From the NCBI RefSeq assembly GCF_018327705.1, contig NZ_BNEM01000002.1, forward strand, positions 2,604,001 through 2,668,000: a DNA stretch of 64,000 bases, in the 5' to 3' direction. Below, one piece after another: positions 10,718 to 19,575 of this stretch. The notes under the pieces were generated by a model. It saw only the letters and a program-made list of their open reading frames with translations. It was not told where the DNA came from and ran no database searches. The DNA comes from Catellatospora sp. TT07R-123. GTDB taxonomy: Bacteria; Actinomycetota; Actinomycetes; Mycobacteriales; Micromonosporaceae. Made by a program: the position numbers and the translations under genes. Within the stretch, counting starts at the first letter, position 1. Every line of letters begins with the position of its first letter.

Positions 10718-11233
10718 TTACGCATCGGGGGTGCGGCGGGAGCGCGGTGTCACCGCGTCTTGTTCCGCGAGGTGGCTGTCCATGGTGGTGTTCAGGTCGG
10801 CCATGAACGCTTCGACCTGTTCCAGGAACCGGGGCGGGTAGTGCGACATCGCGGCGTCGAGACGGTGGGCGAGCGGGCCGAAGAACTCGTCCGCCCGTTC
10901 CTGGATGTGACCGCCGCTGCGCAGCGTGACGATACGCCGGTCGGAGTGCTCGCGGGCCCTCATGATGTGCCCCGCCGCTTCGAGGCGGTTGAGCAGCGCG
11001 GTGGTGGCGCCCGTGGACAGGGAGATCCGCTCGCTCAGCCGCGCCGGCGACAGGGGGGCGCCGCGCTCCTCGGCGGCGGCGATCTCCAGGACCGCGGTCG
11101 CGTCGGTGGAGTGCAGGCCCAGCCAGGCGGCGAAGCGCCGGCTGAGCTCGGCGTAGTGGCCGCCGTAGCTCCTCAGCGACTCCATCAGCCGCTCCCGCTG
11201 CCCCGCGACACCGCCATGCACGGCTTCTTCCAT
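10718..11233 (-). CDS. MarR-family transcriptional regulator
   Basis: 171 residues, ATG at 11233 with GGAGGGG six bases upstream. Winged-helix core: LHSTDATAVLEIAAAEERGAPLSPARLSERISLSTGATTALLNRLEAAGHIMRAREHSDRRIVTL, with the recognition helix around STGATTALLNRLE and the wing SDRRIVTL, flanked by dimerisation helices. It is divergent from the MFS gene across a 116-bp gap that contains a repeated motif, so it is likely the local repressor of that exporter, released by a phenolic or drug-like ligand as in other MarR/exporter pairs. Confidence 0.9.
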   Translation of the reverse strand: MEEAVHGGVAGQRERLMESLRSYGGHYAELSRRFAAWLGLHSTDATAVLEIAAAEERGAPLSPARLSERISLSTGATTALLNRLEAAGHIMRAREHSDRRIVTLRSGGHIQERADEFFGPLAHRLDAAMSHYPPRFLEQVEAFMADLNTTMDSHLAEQDAVTPRSRRTPDA

Positions 11234-11311
11234 GCCGACCCCTCCACCCTTCTCTCCGCCAGGCGGTCCACGCGATCATCCGGCTTTGACAACCTACCGC
11301 CGCCAGATTAC

Positions 11312-11339
11312 CTTCACCATGGAATTACTTCATCATGGA
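11312..11339. promoter_or_regulatory. Tandem repeat, candidate MarR operator
   Basis: CTTCACCATGGA (11312-11323) and CTTCATCATGGA (11328-11339) are direct repeats 16 bp apart with one mismatch, in the divergent gap between the MarR and MFS genes. The second copy overlaps the ribosome site GGAGG of the MFS gene. Operator function is inferred. Confidence 0.5.
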
Positions 11340-11349
11340 GGTATCTAGC

Positions 11350-12852
11350 GTGCGTGACCCGGCCCCCACCCCTGACCAGGCGACCGAGCCCTACCAGTGG
11401 CGATGGCTGATCCTGGCGGTGATGATCGTCGCGGAGATCATGGATCTCTTAGACGCATCGATCGTCAACGTCGCCGGACCGGACCTGGAGAAGTCCCTCG
11501 GTGCCGGGTCCGTCGGCCTGCAATGGGTGATCGGCGGCTACGCCCTCACCCTGGGCGCCGGGCTCGTGCTCGGCGGCCGGCTCGGCGACCGCTACGGCCG
11601 ACGCCGGATGTTCCTGGTGGGACTGGCAGCCTTCACCGCGACCTCGCTACTGTGCGCGGCCGCGCCGAACATCGGGTCGCTGATCGCCTTCCGCCTGCTA
11701 CAGGGCGTCACCGCTGCGATGCTGCTGCCCCAGGGCCTGGGCCTGCTGCGGGAGAACTTCTCCGGCCCCGAACTCACCAAGGTCTTCGCGATCTTCGGCC
11801 CCGTCCTCGGTCTGGGCGGCATCATCGGCCCGGTCCTGGGCGGCTTCCTCATCGAGGGCGACTTCTTCGACCTGGGCTGGCGGTCGGTGTTCCTGGTCAA
11901 CCTGCCCATCGGCATCGCGGCACTGATCGTCGCCGCGAAGTTCGTGCCCAGGAAGGTGGGCGACCGCACGGTGCAGGTCGACATGGCCGGTGCCGCGCTG
12001 GTCGTGATCTCCTGCGCTCTGCTGGTGCTACCGCTGAACCAGGGGCAGGAGGACGGCTGGCCGCTGTGAACGTGGCTGTCCATGGCCACCTCCATGATCG
12101 GTTTCGCCCTCTTCGCCCTCCAGCAGCGCCGTACAGCCGCCGCGGGCCGCGAGCCGCTGGTGACCCCGGCCCTGCTGCGCAAGCCAGCTTTCACCGTCGG
12201 GCTCGGCGGCATCGCCCTGTTCTTCAGCGGGCTCATCGGCACCCAACTCGTGCTGACCCTGTTCCTCCAGATCGGCCAGCACTTCACCGCCGGTGAGGCG
12301 GGACTCGGCAACCTGCCCCTCGCGGTAGGAACCGCGATCGGCGGCGCGGTCAGCGGCGCGTTCCTCGCCGACAAGATCGGACGCAAGGTGCTGCAGATCG
12401 GGCCGCTGGTCCAGCTGGCCGGTGCGGCCGTACTGTGGTCCGAGCTCGACGGCCTCGACGCCGCCTCGTTCTCGATCTGGGACATCGCCCTCGGCGTGGC
12501 AGTGGCGGGCGTCGGCGCCGGTATGGTGATCGCCGCCCTGTTCAGCTTCATCCTGGCCGCGGTCGACGACGACGAGATCGGATCCGCCTCCGGTGTCCTG
12601 TCGGCGGTCCAGGCGGTCGGCGGTTCCATCGGCGTCGCGGTCTTCGGCTCGGTCTTCTTCGCCCAGGCCAAGACCGGCGACTTCACCAGCGGCTTCCACC
12701 GCGCCCTCATCGTCCACGCATGCCTGCTGGTGGTCTTCCTCGCGATCACCTTCCTGCTGCCCGAGAAGGGCCGCCCCGAAGAATTGCACCACGGCATCAC
12801 CCTCGACGCAGCTGCCGACAGCTCCGGCACCAAGCAGCACCTCACTGTGTGA
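11350..12852 (+). pseudogene. DHA2-family (EmrB/QacA-like) MFS exporter interrupted by one in-frame TGA
   Basis: The GTG at 11350 is preceded by GGAGGT at ideal spacing. The frame shows the 14-helix DHA2 pattern: LDASIVNVAGPDL, GGRLGDRYGRRRMF (motif A), LLQGVTAAMLLPQGLGLL, GPVLGGFL (motif C). It stops at TGA 12067-12069 after DGWPL, then continues in exactly the same frame to 12852 with the remaining helices (VTPALLRKPAFTVGLGG..., SAVQAVGGSIGVAVFGSVFF). Homologues usually carry Trp (TGG) at such a place, so a single G-to-A change would explain it. Either a recent nonsense mutation, a sequencing error, or separate expression of two halves; the first two are more likely. Confidence 0.8.
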
Positions 12853-13113
12853 GCCCCGGCCGGGGACCTCCTGATCGAACACGTCGACCAGTGGCTCACC
12901 TCGGCCTTCGCCCCGGCGCACCGGGAGCGGACGACCGCGCAGATGGTCCGGCCGCTCGGGACCCAGGCCGAGCCGCTGAGCCCTCGGAAGCGGCCGGAGC
13001 TGAACGTCTCGGCGGAGTTCGGCAAGAGGATCGCCGGCACGCGGGGCCCGTGCCTGCGGATGCCAACGCCTGCGGCGTTCGACGACGCCTTGCTGGAAAC
13101 AGCCTCTAGTGAG
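12853..13113 (+). other. Degraded coding sequence after the MFS gene
   Basis: A plus-strand frame gives LIEHVDQWLTSAFAPAHRERTTAQM, followed by unrelated sequence. This resembles the D.W...FAP.R...T start of a C-terminal helix in some actinobacterial recombinases, but it is too short to assign. The small frame 12943-13125 overlaps the TetR gene end and is not called. Confidence 0.3.
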
Positions 13114-13740
13114 CTATGGGAGTAGCAGGCGCGCGAGGGTGTCGGCGGCCCACTCGGACCATTCCTCGTTGCTCCAGCCGCGGTCGCGCGTGAGGAGCAG
13201 ATAGGTCTCCGGCGTCATGATCGCGAGCGCGGTGTCGGCGGCGCGCAGTGGGCTGACGCCGGGACGAAGGCTGCCTTCAGCGGCGAGCCGGCCCGTGAAC
13301 ACGGCTACGACGGTGTGGCGCTGGGTGATGTTGGTGCGCCAGATTTCGGCGATCTCCGGGTCGGTGGCGGCGGCGGACCGTACGACTTCCAGTACCGCCG
13401 CGACTCGGGAATGGACCTCGGCGGTCTTCACCGCGAGTAGGCGCAGCATCTCGGCGGGTGGGGCGGCTAGGGCTTCATCGGCCCAGGGCCGCTCGAGGGA
13501 CGCGATCGGCAGGGTGTCGCCGGCGATCTCGACGTCGAGGAGTTCTTTGAGGATCGCGCGTTTGGTGTCGAAGGTGAAGTAGAGCGTCTGCACGGCGACG
13601 CCGGCTTCGGCGGCGATCGCCTGCATCGTCGTGGCCGTGTAGCCGCCTTCAGTGAACAGCTTGCGGGCCGCCTTCAGCATGCGCTCGCGGGTGGCGGCGG
13701 CCTTCGCCGCGCGCACTCCGGTCTTCAGGCTGCCGCTCAC
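13114..13740 (-). CDS. TetR-family transcriptional regulator
   Basis: 208 residues from the GTG at 13740 (GAGGAGAG upstream). Classical TetR N-terminus: ATRERMLKAARKLFTEGGYTATTMQAIAAEAGVAVQTLYFTFDTKRAILKELLD, with the recognition helix VAVQTLYFTFDTK. The ligand-binding C-terminal domain is unspecific in sequence. It is divergent from the MFS-methyltransferase-oxidoreductase operon, and the gap holds two copies of a palindrome, so autorepression and control of the operon are likely. Confidence 0.92.
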   Translation of the reverse strand: MSGSLKTGVRAAKAAATRERMLKAARKLFTEGGYTATTMQAIAAEAGVAVQTLYFTFDTKRAILKELLDVEIAGDTLPIASLERPWADEALAAPPAEMLRLLAVKTAEVHSRVAAVLEVVRSAAATDPEIAEIWRTNITQRHTVVAVFTGRLAAEGSLRPGVSPLRAADTALAIMTPETYLLLTRDRGWSNEEWSEWAADTLARLLLP

Positions 13741-13761
13741 GGGTGACTCTCCTCACGTTGA

Positions 13762-13806
13762 CTAGAGCTTCACTCTAGCGCAATTCTCACTGGAGTCTAA
13801 CTCTAG
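13762..13806. promoter_or_regulatory. Twin palindromic operators for the TetR regulator
   Basis: CTAGAG-N5-CTCTAG at 13762-13778 is a perfect inverted repeat. CTGGAG-N5-CTCTAG at 13790-13806 has one mismatch. The centres are 28 bp apart. They fill the short gap between the TetR start and the MFS start, covering promoters of both, as expected for TetR-type control. Confidence 0.75.
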
Positions 13807-13823
13807 TGATAATTGGAGATCTG

Positions 13824-15263
13824 ATGCGTGCACGCTCATTCATGGGTCGCGGCGGGGCCTTGGCACTGATCACCGCCGTCGAGCTGCTCGTCTTTCTGGA
13901 CACCTCGGTGGTCAACATCGCTCTGCCGCAGATCGGCGCCGGCCTGCACCTGCGTGAGGCGGGTCTGAGCTGGGTCACCAACGCGTACCTGCTGGCCTTT
14001 GGCGGGTGCATGCTGGTCGGTGGCCGGGCAGCCGATCACTTCGGCGCCCGGCGTATGTTCCAGATCGGACTGGCCCTGTTCACGCTAGCCTCGGCTGCTG
14101 CCGGACTGGCCGTGGCACCCTGGCACTTGATCGCCGCCCGCGCACTGCAGGGCATCGGCGGCGCGGTGCTCATCCCCGCGCAACTCTCTCTGCTCACACA
14201 GACTTTCACCGAGCCGGACGCGCGCCGCCGCGCGTTCGGGGTGTGGAGCGCGATGGGGGCTGCCGGTGCGGCGATCGGCACCTCCGCCGGCGGGCTGCTC
14301 ACGCAGACCCTGGGCTGGCCCGCGATCTTCCTGATCAACGTGCCGATCGGCGCGGTCGTCCTCATCGTGAGCCCGCGCCTTCTCGCGGCCGATCCGGTCC
14401 GGACTCGGGGCGCGACCGCCCGGCTCGACCTTCCTGGCGCCGTCGTCGGTACCGCAGGACTGCTGACACTCGGCTACGCCGTCGGTGCGCTGGCCGACCC
14501 CGGTACGCGCGTAGTCGCCGCGGGGCTGTCGGCCGTCGCCGTGGTGCTGCTCGTGGTTTTCGCGGTCATCGAGTCGCGTACCCAGGAGCCGCTGGTGCCG
14601 TTGCGGCTGTTCGGCGTACGCGAGGTCACCGGGTCGACGCTGGTCAACGCGCTGGTCGGTGCGGCGCACGTCCCGGCATTCGCGCTGCTGGCGCTGTACC
14701 TGCAGCAGACGCAGCACTACGGCCCGAACCGCTCGGGCCTGGCCGTCTTGCCTGTCGCGGCCGCTGCCCTGGTCACGTCGCGGACGGTCATCCCCGGGCT
14801 GCTCGAACGGCTGGGTGCCCGCCAGGTGCTGGCCATCGGCCTCGCCCTGCAAGCGGCCGGACTGGCCTGGTTCGCCATGCTGCCCCCCAGAGTGGACTAC
14901 CTGTCGGATGTCCTGCCTGCGGCGCTCCTGCTGGGCGTCGGCCTTCCGGCAGCGTTTGTCGGCGTCACCGCCCCGGCGGTCACGGCGGTCGCCTCCGCCG
15001 ACGCGGGCGTGACGGCGGGAGTCGTCAGCACCGCCCAGCGCATCGGCTCCGGGCTCGGGGTCACCGCAGTCCTCGTACTGGCCGCCGCGGTGACTGGTGA
15101 CGAGACGACCGCCACGAGCCCCGCGTACCTGGCCGGATTGCGGGCCGGGTTCGCCGCGTGCGCGGCACTCGCCCTGCTCGGCCTGCTGCTCACCCTCATC
15201 CTTCTGCGCCCCGATCCATCCAAGGCCGCCGTGACGCCGGCCGTAGCGAAAGGACACCACTGA
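13824..15263 (+). CDS. MFS drug exporter, DHA2 family
   Basis: 479 residues. I choose the ATG at 13824 (GGAG upstream) over the GTG at 13806, which lies in the operator. Motifs: LLVFLDTSVVNIALPQIGAGL (helix 1), GGRAADHFGARRMF (motif A), LQGIGGAVLIPAQLSLL and GAAIGTSAGGLLTQTLGWPAIFLINVPIG (motif C). This gives 14 predicted helices in the inner membrane, exporting hydrophobic compounds by proton antiport. It is the first gene of a three-gene operon whose cistrons overlap, controlled by the divergent TetR protein. Confidence 0.9.
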   Translation: MRARSFMGRGGALALITAVELLVFLDTSVVNIALPQIGAGLHLREAGLSWVTNAYLLAFGGCMLVGGRAADHFGARRMFQIGLALFTLASAAAGLAVAPWHLIAARALQGIGGAVLIPAQLSLLTQTFTEPDARRRAFGVWSAMGAAGAAIGTSAGGLLTQTLGWPAIFLINVPIGAVVLIVSPRLLAADPVRTRGATARLDLPGAVVGTAGLLTLGYAVGALADPGTRVVAAGLSAVAVVLLVVFAVIESRTQEPLVPLRLFGVREVTGSTLVNALVGAAHVPAFALLALYLQQTQHYGPNRSGLAVLPVAAAALVTSRTVIPGLLERLGARQVLAIGLALQAAGLAWFAMLPPRVDYLSDVLPAALLLGVGLPAAFVGVTAPAVTAVASADAGVTAGVVSTAQRIGSGLGVTAVLVLAAAVTGDETTATSPAYLAGLRAGFAACAALALLGLLLTLILLRPDPSKAAVTPAVAKGHH

Positions 15264-15946
15264 TGACCCTTGCCACTGGCGACGAGCGATGGCTTGCTGA
15301 GACCTGGCCGTTCGTCCGCGACCAGCTGCCGACGGCACCCGCCCGGGTGCTCGAGGTCGGCTGCGGGCCGCTCGGCGGTTTCGTTCCCGCGCTGCACGCC
15401 GCAGGCTATGCGGCGGTCGGCGTCGATCCGCACGCACCGCATGCGCCCGGTTACCACCGCGAGCGTTTCGAAGACCACGCCGTCGACGGCCCGTTCGATG
15501 TGATCGTCGCATGCACGTCGCTGCACCACGTGGACCGCATCGACACCATCGTCGACCGGATCCACGCTGCGCTGCGTCCCGGCGGGACGCTGATCGTCGT
15601 CGAATGGGCATGGGAGCGGTTCGACGAACCGACTGCCCGATGGTGCTTCACCCACCTGCCGTCCGAGCCGATGGAGCCAGGATGGCTGCAGCGCCACCAC
15701 GACCGGTGGCAGGCAGCCGGAATCAGCTGGGACACCTATCTACGCGGCTTCGCGGCCGAGGAGGGCCTGCATACCGGCGACGCCATCACCGGAGTTCTGA
15801 ACTCGACGTTCACGACAGACCAGCTCACCTACACGCCGTACTTCGCTGCCGGCCTCGACGCCACGAGCGCTGACGAGCAGGCCGCGATCGAAGAGGGCTC
15901 GGTTCGGGCCACCGGGATCCGCTACGTCGGCCGCCGGGCGTCATGA
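15263..15946 (+). CDS. SAM-dependent methyltransferase (Methyltransf_11-like)
   Basis: 227 residues; the ATG overlaps the exporter stop (TGATG) and AAAGGA precedes it. Motif I VLEVGCGPLGGFVPAL, motif II VGVDPHAP, motif post-II FDVIVACTSLHHVD, and RPGGTLIVVEWAWERF are all in order, a complete class I fold. Substrate unknown. Coupling to an exporter and to an FAD oxidoreductase suggests a small detoxification or tailoring operon under TetR control. Confidence 0.85.
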   Translation: MTLATGDERWLAETWPFVRDQLPTAPARVLEVGCGPLGGFVPALHAAGYAAVGVDPHAPHAPGYHRERFEDHAVDGPFDVIVACTSLHHVDRIDTIVDRIHAALRPGGTLIVVEWAWERFDEPTARWCFTHLPSEPMEPGWLQRHHDRWQAAGISWDTYLRGFAAEEGLHTGDAITGVLNSTFTTDQLTYTPYFAAGLDATSADEQAAIEEGSVRATGIRYVGRRAS

Positions 15947-17139
15947 TGCCGACGGCTGTGATCATCGGCGCCGGCTCGGCCGGACTGGCCGCAGCGGCCG
16001 CCCTGCTGGAACGCGGCGTGAGGAGCGTCGTTCTCGAGCAGGGCGACCAGGTCGCGACTTCATGGCGGCAGCGCCACGAGGACCTGCGGCTCAACACCAT
16101 ACGGTGGCTGTCGGGCCTGCCTGGCTCGGCCATTCCCCGGCAGGCGGGCCGCTGGGTGAGCCGCGACGACTACATCGCCTACCTGGAGCGGTACGCACTG
16201 GAGCAGGCCCTCGACATCCGCTTCGGCGTATGCGCCCAGCGCCTCACCCCGACCGCCCGCGGCTGGCAGGTCGGCACGGACGCTGGAGTGTACGAGGCGG
16301 CGCATGTCGTCGTCGCCACCGGCAACGACCGGGTTCCCTGGCAACCCCAGCTGCCCGGTCTCGCCGCGTTCGGCCGACCGGTCATGCACGTGGCCCAACT
16401 GCGGCGTGCAGCCGACCTCGCCGGGCAGCGGGTCCTGCTGATCGGCGCGGGCAACTCCGCCGTCGAGATCGCCGGGCACCTCGTCGACCATGCCGTCGCC
16501 GAGCTGTGGATGTCCGTGCGCCGCCCGCCCAACATCCTGCCGCGCCAGCTGTGGGGCATCCCGCTGCACCCTGTCACCGTCGCGCTGCGCTACCTTCCTG
16601 AAGGGCTGCGCGACCGCCTGGCCCAGGCGATCTCCCGGCATGCGTTTGGTGATCTGAGCCGTTATGGCCTGCCCACGGCCACGGATGGCCCGTTCCGGCG
16701 GATGCGCACCAGCGGGGTGACCGCCGCGATCGACCAGGGATTCGTCGATCACCTCGCCGCCGGAAAGCTGCGCGTCGTCGCCGACGTCACCCGTCTCACC
16801 GCGAACGAGGCCGTCCTGTGCGACGGCACACGCGTCGAGCCCGACGTCATCGTCGCCGCCACCGGCTACCGTTCCGGCCTCGCCGACCTCCTCGGCCCCT
16901 TGGACGTCCTCGACCAGCACCAGCGGCCACGCACCGGCAAGGGCCGCCAGGCGCTGCCTGGCCTGTGGCTCACCGGATTCTGGCCCGCGATCGAGGGCAA
17001 CCTGCGCCGGCACGGGCGCGAAGCCGGGCTCATCGCCGATGGCATCGCCACGAGCCGGTGCCGTTCCGCCGGCCCACCACCCCACTCGACCAGCCGCCGC
17101 CGAATGTCGCCCGCACCCGATTCCCAGCATCAATCTTGA
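15943..17139 (+). CDS. FAD/NAD(P)-dependent monooxygenase-like oxidoreductase (YUCCA/Trk-type)
   Basis: 398 residues, ATGA overlap with the methyltransferase. The FAD motif VIIGAGSAGLAAAAALLERG is at the N-terminus and the NAD(P) motif VLLIGAGNSAVEIAGHL near residue 165. Between them lies VVVATGND, and later VIVAATGYRSGL, the usual ATG(Y) motif. The order matches flavin-containing monooxygenase-like proteins. The last ~25 residues (Pro/Ser/Arg-rich) look like run-on sequence, so the ancestral stop may have been lost. Likely oxidises or hydroxylates the compound exported by the same operon. Confidence 0.85.
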   Translation: MMPTAVIIGAGSAGLAAAAALLERGVRSVVLEQGDQVATSWRQRHEDLRLNTIRWLSGLPGSAIPRQAGRWVSRDDYIAYLERYALEQALDIRFGVCAQRLTPTARGWQVGTDAGVYEAAHVVVATGNDRVPWQPQLPGLAAFGRPVMHVAQLRRAADLAGQRVLLIGAGNSAVEIAGHLVDHAVAELWMSVRRPPNILPRQLWGIPLHPVTVALRYLPEGLRDRLAQAISRHAFGDLSRYGLPTATDGPFRRMRTSGVTAAIDQGFVDHLAAGKLRVVADVTRLTANEAVLCDGTRVEPDVIVAATGYRSGLADLLGPLDVLDQHQRPRTGKGRQALPGLWLTGFWPAIEGNLRRHGREAGLIADGIATSRCRSAGPPPHSTSRRRMSPAPDSQHQS

Positions 17140-17149
17140 GGAGTTCCCT

Positions 17150-17281
17150 GTGACCATCCGCCACGTCGTACCCGTCGCGCGCAAGACCTCCACCGGACGC
17201 GCCGCCGCCGTCTACACCCGGTCACTGGCCGACTTCGGCCAGACCGCGTGCATGATGCTGTCGCCCGCGCCGCAGAGGTGA
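17150..17281 (+). pseudogene. Truncated AhpD/CMD-family protein, N-terminal 43 residues
   Basis: A GTG at 17150 preceded by GAGGAG opens a 43-codon frame: the beginning (IRHVVPVARKTSTGRAAAVY, then FGQTACMMLSPAPQR) resembles the N-terminus of carboxymuconolactone-decarboxylase-like proteins, which open with V.PVPR..A.G.VA.VY and reach LHSPAP at this distance. It ends before the CxxC active site. It was the fourth gene of the TetR-controlled operon and has been cut by the repeat-containing segment that follows. Confidence 0.5.
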
Positions 17282-17360
17282 GGATTCCGCGCCAACGTAG
17301 CCAGCAGCAGAAAACAAAGCGAGGCATCGTCTAAGACGAATGCCTCGCGGAGTTTAGCGT

Positions 17361-17469
17361 GTCCGAGGGGCCACATGAACCCCAAGTACATGATCACGAT
17401 GGTCGGTGATCTGCTACTCCCGTGATCGTCATGCCGGGCGGCGACGAAATGTCGTAACGCCGCTCCGGC
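17361..17469 (+). repeat. Dispersed repeat, copy 1 (GYMNPKYM tail plus hairpin)
   Basis: The most diverged copy. It encodes HMNPKYMITMVGDLLLP and stops at 17425, then has a GC hairpin with arms 17433-17443 and 17458-17469. The differences from other copies in the last eight codons are mostly synonymous. Confidence 0.7.
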
Positions 17470-17588
17470 TAACCTTGCTCGAGATCTCGCATCTTGCCGC
17501 AACCGGCTTGCCGTTCCGGCAGCGGCGTGTGAGGACTTCCCGCCTGCATGATCCCCGACGTGGCGAGCGTGGAGTAGAACGGTTGGTT

Positions 17589-17729
17589 ATGACCATTCCC
17601 GTTCCGCTGGCTGTCCCTCCGGCAGGTGCGTCGGCATTCGGCCTTGAGGCCGTCGGTGTTCCCCAAGTTCTTAACTTCCGTTTCGGCGCCGTTCCGGTCG
17701 GAACCTATGCCTGGAGGGCGGAGCCGTGA
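17589..17729 (+). CDS. Possible small protein upstream of the GIY-YIG gene
   Basis: 46 codons from ATG 17589. The stop overlaps the start of the next gene (TGATG), which would allow coupling. The product is hydrophobic and Pro/Val/Ala-rich (MTIPVPLAVPPAGASAFGLE...). No good ribosome site is seen and I recognise no family. Low confidence. Confidence 0.3.
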   Translation: MTIPVPLAVPPAGASAFGLEAVGVPQVLNFRFGAVPVGTYAWRAEP

Positions 17730-18154
17730 TGAGCAGGAAGGCTGCGAGCAGGAGGATTGCCCAACTGCTCCGCGATTACCGCGGTTCCGCCAAGGACGTC
17801 ATGACTGACGCCGACTATCCGCCCGACGACCCCCACAACATTCCTGGGGTCTACTTCATCGTTGAGTACCGCGACTGGGGCCACGGCAGGGAACCCGATC
17901 GGGTCAAGATCGGTAAAAGCGACGACCCGCGTCTCAGACTCGCTAACCTCCGGACCGGAAACTCGGCTGAACTGGACTTAGAGCACGTTATCTACGAACC
18001 CGACAACGGTCGGCGTCGTGCCCTCGAAGCTGAGCTACAGCATCGTTTCCTTCACCTTCGTGTGGCCCGCGAGTGGTTCCGCTGGACTGACGAGCTGAGC
18101 GACTATGTCAGCACCTTGTGCAGAGAGCAATGCTGGGAGAGGCGATACCTATGA
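17729..18154 (+). CDS. GIY-YIG-superfamily (T5orf172/MUG113-like) protein
   Basis: 141 residues, ATG at 17729 with GGAG just upstream (a GTG three bases earlier is possible). The core is GVYFIVEYRD, RVKIGKSDDPRLRLANLRTGNSAELDLEHVIYEP, ALEAELQHRFLHLRVAREWFRW: Tyr of the first motif, KIGKS..P..R...LRTGN, and E..LH..F...R..EWF are the diagnostic T5orf172 features. Such domains are DNA nucleases found in phages and mobile elements. It stands alone at the left edge of the accessory island, next to a dispersed repeat. Confidence 0.8.
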   Translation: MSRKAASRRIAQLLRDYRGSAKDVMTDADYPPDDPHNIPGVYFIVEYRDWGHGREPDRVKIGKSDDPRLRLANLRTGNSAELDLEHVIYEPDNGRRRALEAELQHRFLHLRVAREWFRWTDELSDYVSTLCREQCWERRYL

Positions 18155-18730
18155 GCGCAACTCGCCCATAGTTCGCAGGCGGTGATCGCCGGAACACGCG
18201 TCAAGAACGGACAGCGGCCTGATTGCAGGCAGGGTCACGTGTGCTGTCGAGTTGGAGAAGCTGCTGCCGCAGCTGGCCCCGAGTGTGTGGGAAGGCGAGC
18301 TGGACGTCAACATCGGACTGATCCAGCTCATGACACGGACGCACGACGCCATCACGGTCCCGTTCCCCGGCTGCAGGTCGGTAACCGGATCGTCGTCGCG
18401 GTCGACCCGCTCGGCTGGTTCAGCGCAGACAGCGGTCAGCCCGGACACGGGTCTGCGCCGGGTGTTGCTCATCATCGGCGGGGCCGGACTGGGGCTGCTG
18501 GGGGTGCACCGCGCTGCGCAGCGTGCGCGACTTACGGCGGTGCCGGCTGACCGGCAGCCGCAGCCCGATCGGACGGACGGCGGATCGGCTGCGGGCCGTC
18601 CCGTGACCGCCGGACCGACGCGTGTACTGCGTGAGTCTCACCGGACTGAGGGGTGGCGCCGAGCGCGGGCGGGCACCCCGGCCGGTGACCGCTCACCCCG
18701 GGGCGCCCGTCCGCGTTCAGCCGTGACAGG
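18155..18730. other. Region without an intact gene
   Basis: Gene-like pieces appear in successive plus-strand frames: VELEKLLPQLAPSVWEGE with LDVNIGLIQLMTRTHDA, then VGNRIVVAVDPLGWFSADS, then a hydrophobic VLLIIGGAGLGLLGV. This suggests a decayed gene with frameshifts. I cannot name it. Confidence 0.35.
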
Positions 18731-19474
18731 TCACCAGGGCAGCACACCGTCCTCGGTGTCGCCGTGGGACATGCTCAGATCGCCCCACAGCACACCCGTC
18801 GGCCCATCCTCCCCCAGCGTCGCCAGATGCACGCTGACCAGCGCACCCTGCTCCGGCGTACGGTAGCCGCTGTTGCCGTTGAGATCCGTTGCGCAGTAGC
18901 CGGGGTTGGCCGCGTTCACCTTGATCGGCGTGTCCCACAGCTCCTTGGCGTACATCACCGTCACCATGTTCAGCGCCGCCTTCGACGCCGGGTACGCCAG
19001 CCCCGTCATGCGCCACAGCGGCCCCTCCCGCCGCAGCTGGGTCGCCACCGACCCGACCTCGCTGGATACGTTCACGATCCGCGCCGCCGGAGCCCGGCGC
19101 AGCAGCGGCAGCAGGGCGTTGGTCAGCGCCACGATGCCGACCACGTTCGTCTCGTACACCTCCCGCATCGACGCCACAGTCGACGCCGAAGCGATCCACT
19201 CCCCCTTGGCGATACCGGCGTTGTTGACCAGCACGTCCAGGCTGCCGTACTCGTCCTCGACCCGTTTCGTCGCCCGCGCCACAGACTCCGGATCAGTCAC
19301 GTCCAGCTGCACGAACACCGCGGCGGCCCCGCCGTCGCGCAGCCGCTGTGCCGCCGCGCCACCCGCCGCCTCGTCTCGGGCGCACACCAGCACCGTGAAA
19401 CCCCGCTCGCCCAGCAGCCGTGCCGTCTCATACCCGATGCCCTTGTTCGCACCGGTCACCAACGCAGTCGTCAT
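18731..19474 (-). CDS. Short-chain dehydrogenase/reductase (SDR)
   Basis: 247 residues; ATG at 19474 chosen because the Rossmann motif follows at once (MTTALVTGANKGIGYETARLL, TGxxxGIG). NNAG is in VLVNNAGIAKG, the catalytic Ser in VNVSSEVGS, and the YxxxK pair in YPASKAALNM. A classical cytoplasmic NADPH-dependent carbonyl reductase, close in pattern to eukaryotic-like carbonyl reductase homologues (ANKGIG). Divergent from an XRE regulator with a palindrome between them, a common arrangement in which the regulator represses the SDR gene. Confidence 0.92.
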   Translation of the reverse strand: MTTALVTGANKGIGYETARLLGERGFTVLVCARDEAAGGAAAQRLRDGGAAAVFVQLDVTDPESVARATKRVEDEYGSLDVLVNNAGIAKGEWIASASTVASMREVYETNVVGIVALTNALLPLLRRAPAARIVNVSSEVGSVATQLRREGPLWRMTGLAYPASKAALNMVTVMYAKELWDTPIKVNAANPGYCATDLNGNSGYRTPEQGALVSVHLATLGEDGPTGVLWGDLSMSHGDTEDGVLPW

Positions 19475-19523
19475 GCTCCGATCATTACCCCGCAGCCGGG
19501 CCCGGACCAGGCACGACCAAGGC

Positions 19524-19540
19524 TGGTACCACCTGTACCA
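19524..19540. promoter_or_regulatory. Palindromic operator between SDR and XRE regulator genes
   Basis: TGGTAC-N5-GTACCA is a perfect inverted repeat midway in the 101-bp divergent gap, probably the binding site of the regulator at 19576. Confidence 0.65.
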
Positions 19541-19575
19541 CCCACCGGGCATGCGCCGAGGGGCACGATGGGGAC

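Noticed and set aside
11592..13040. 482-codon minus-strand frame opposite the DHA2 exporter
   Set aside because: Ser/Pro/Arg-rich antisense shadow; the plus strand has clear MFS motifs.
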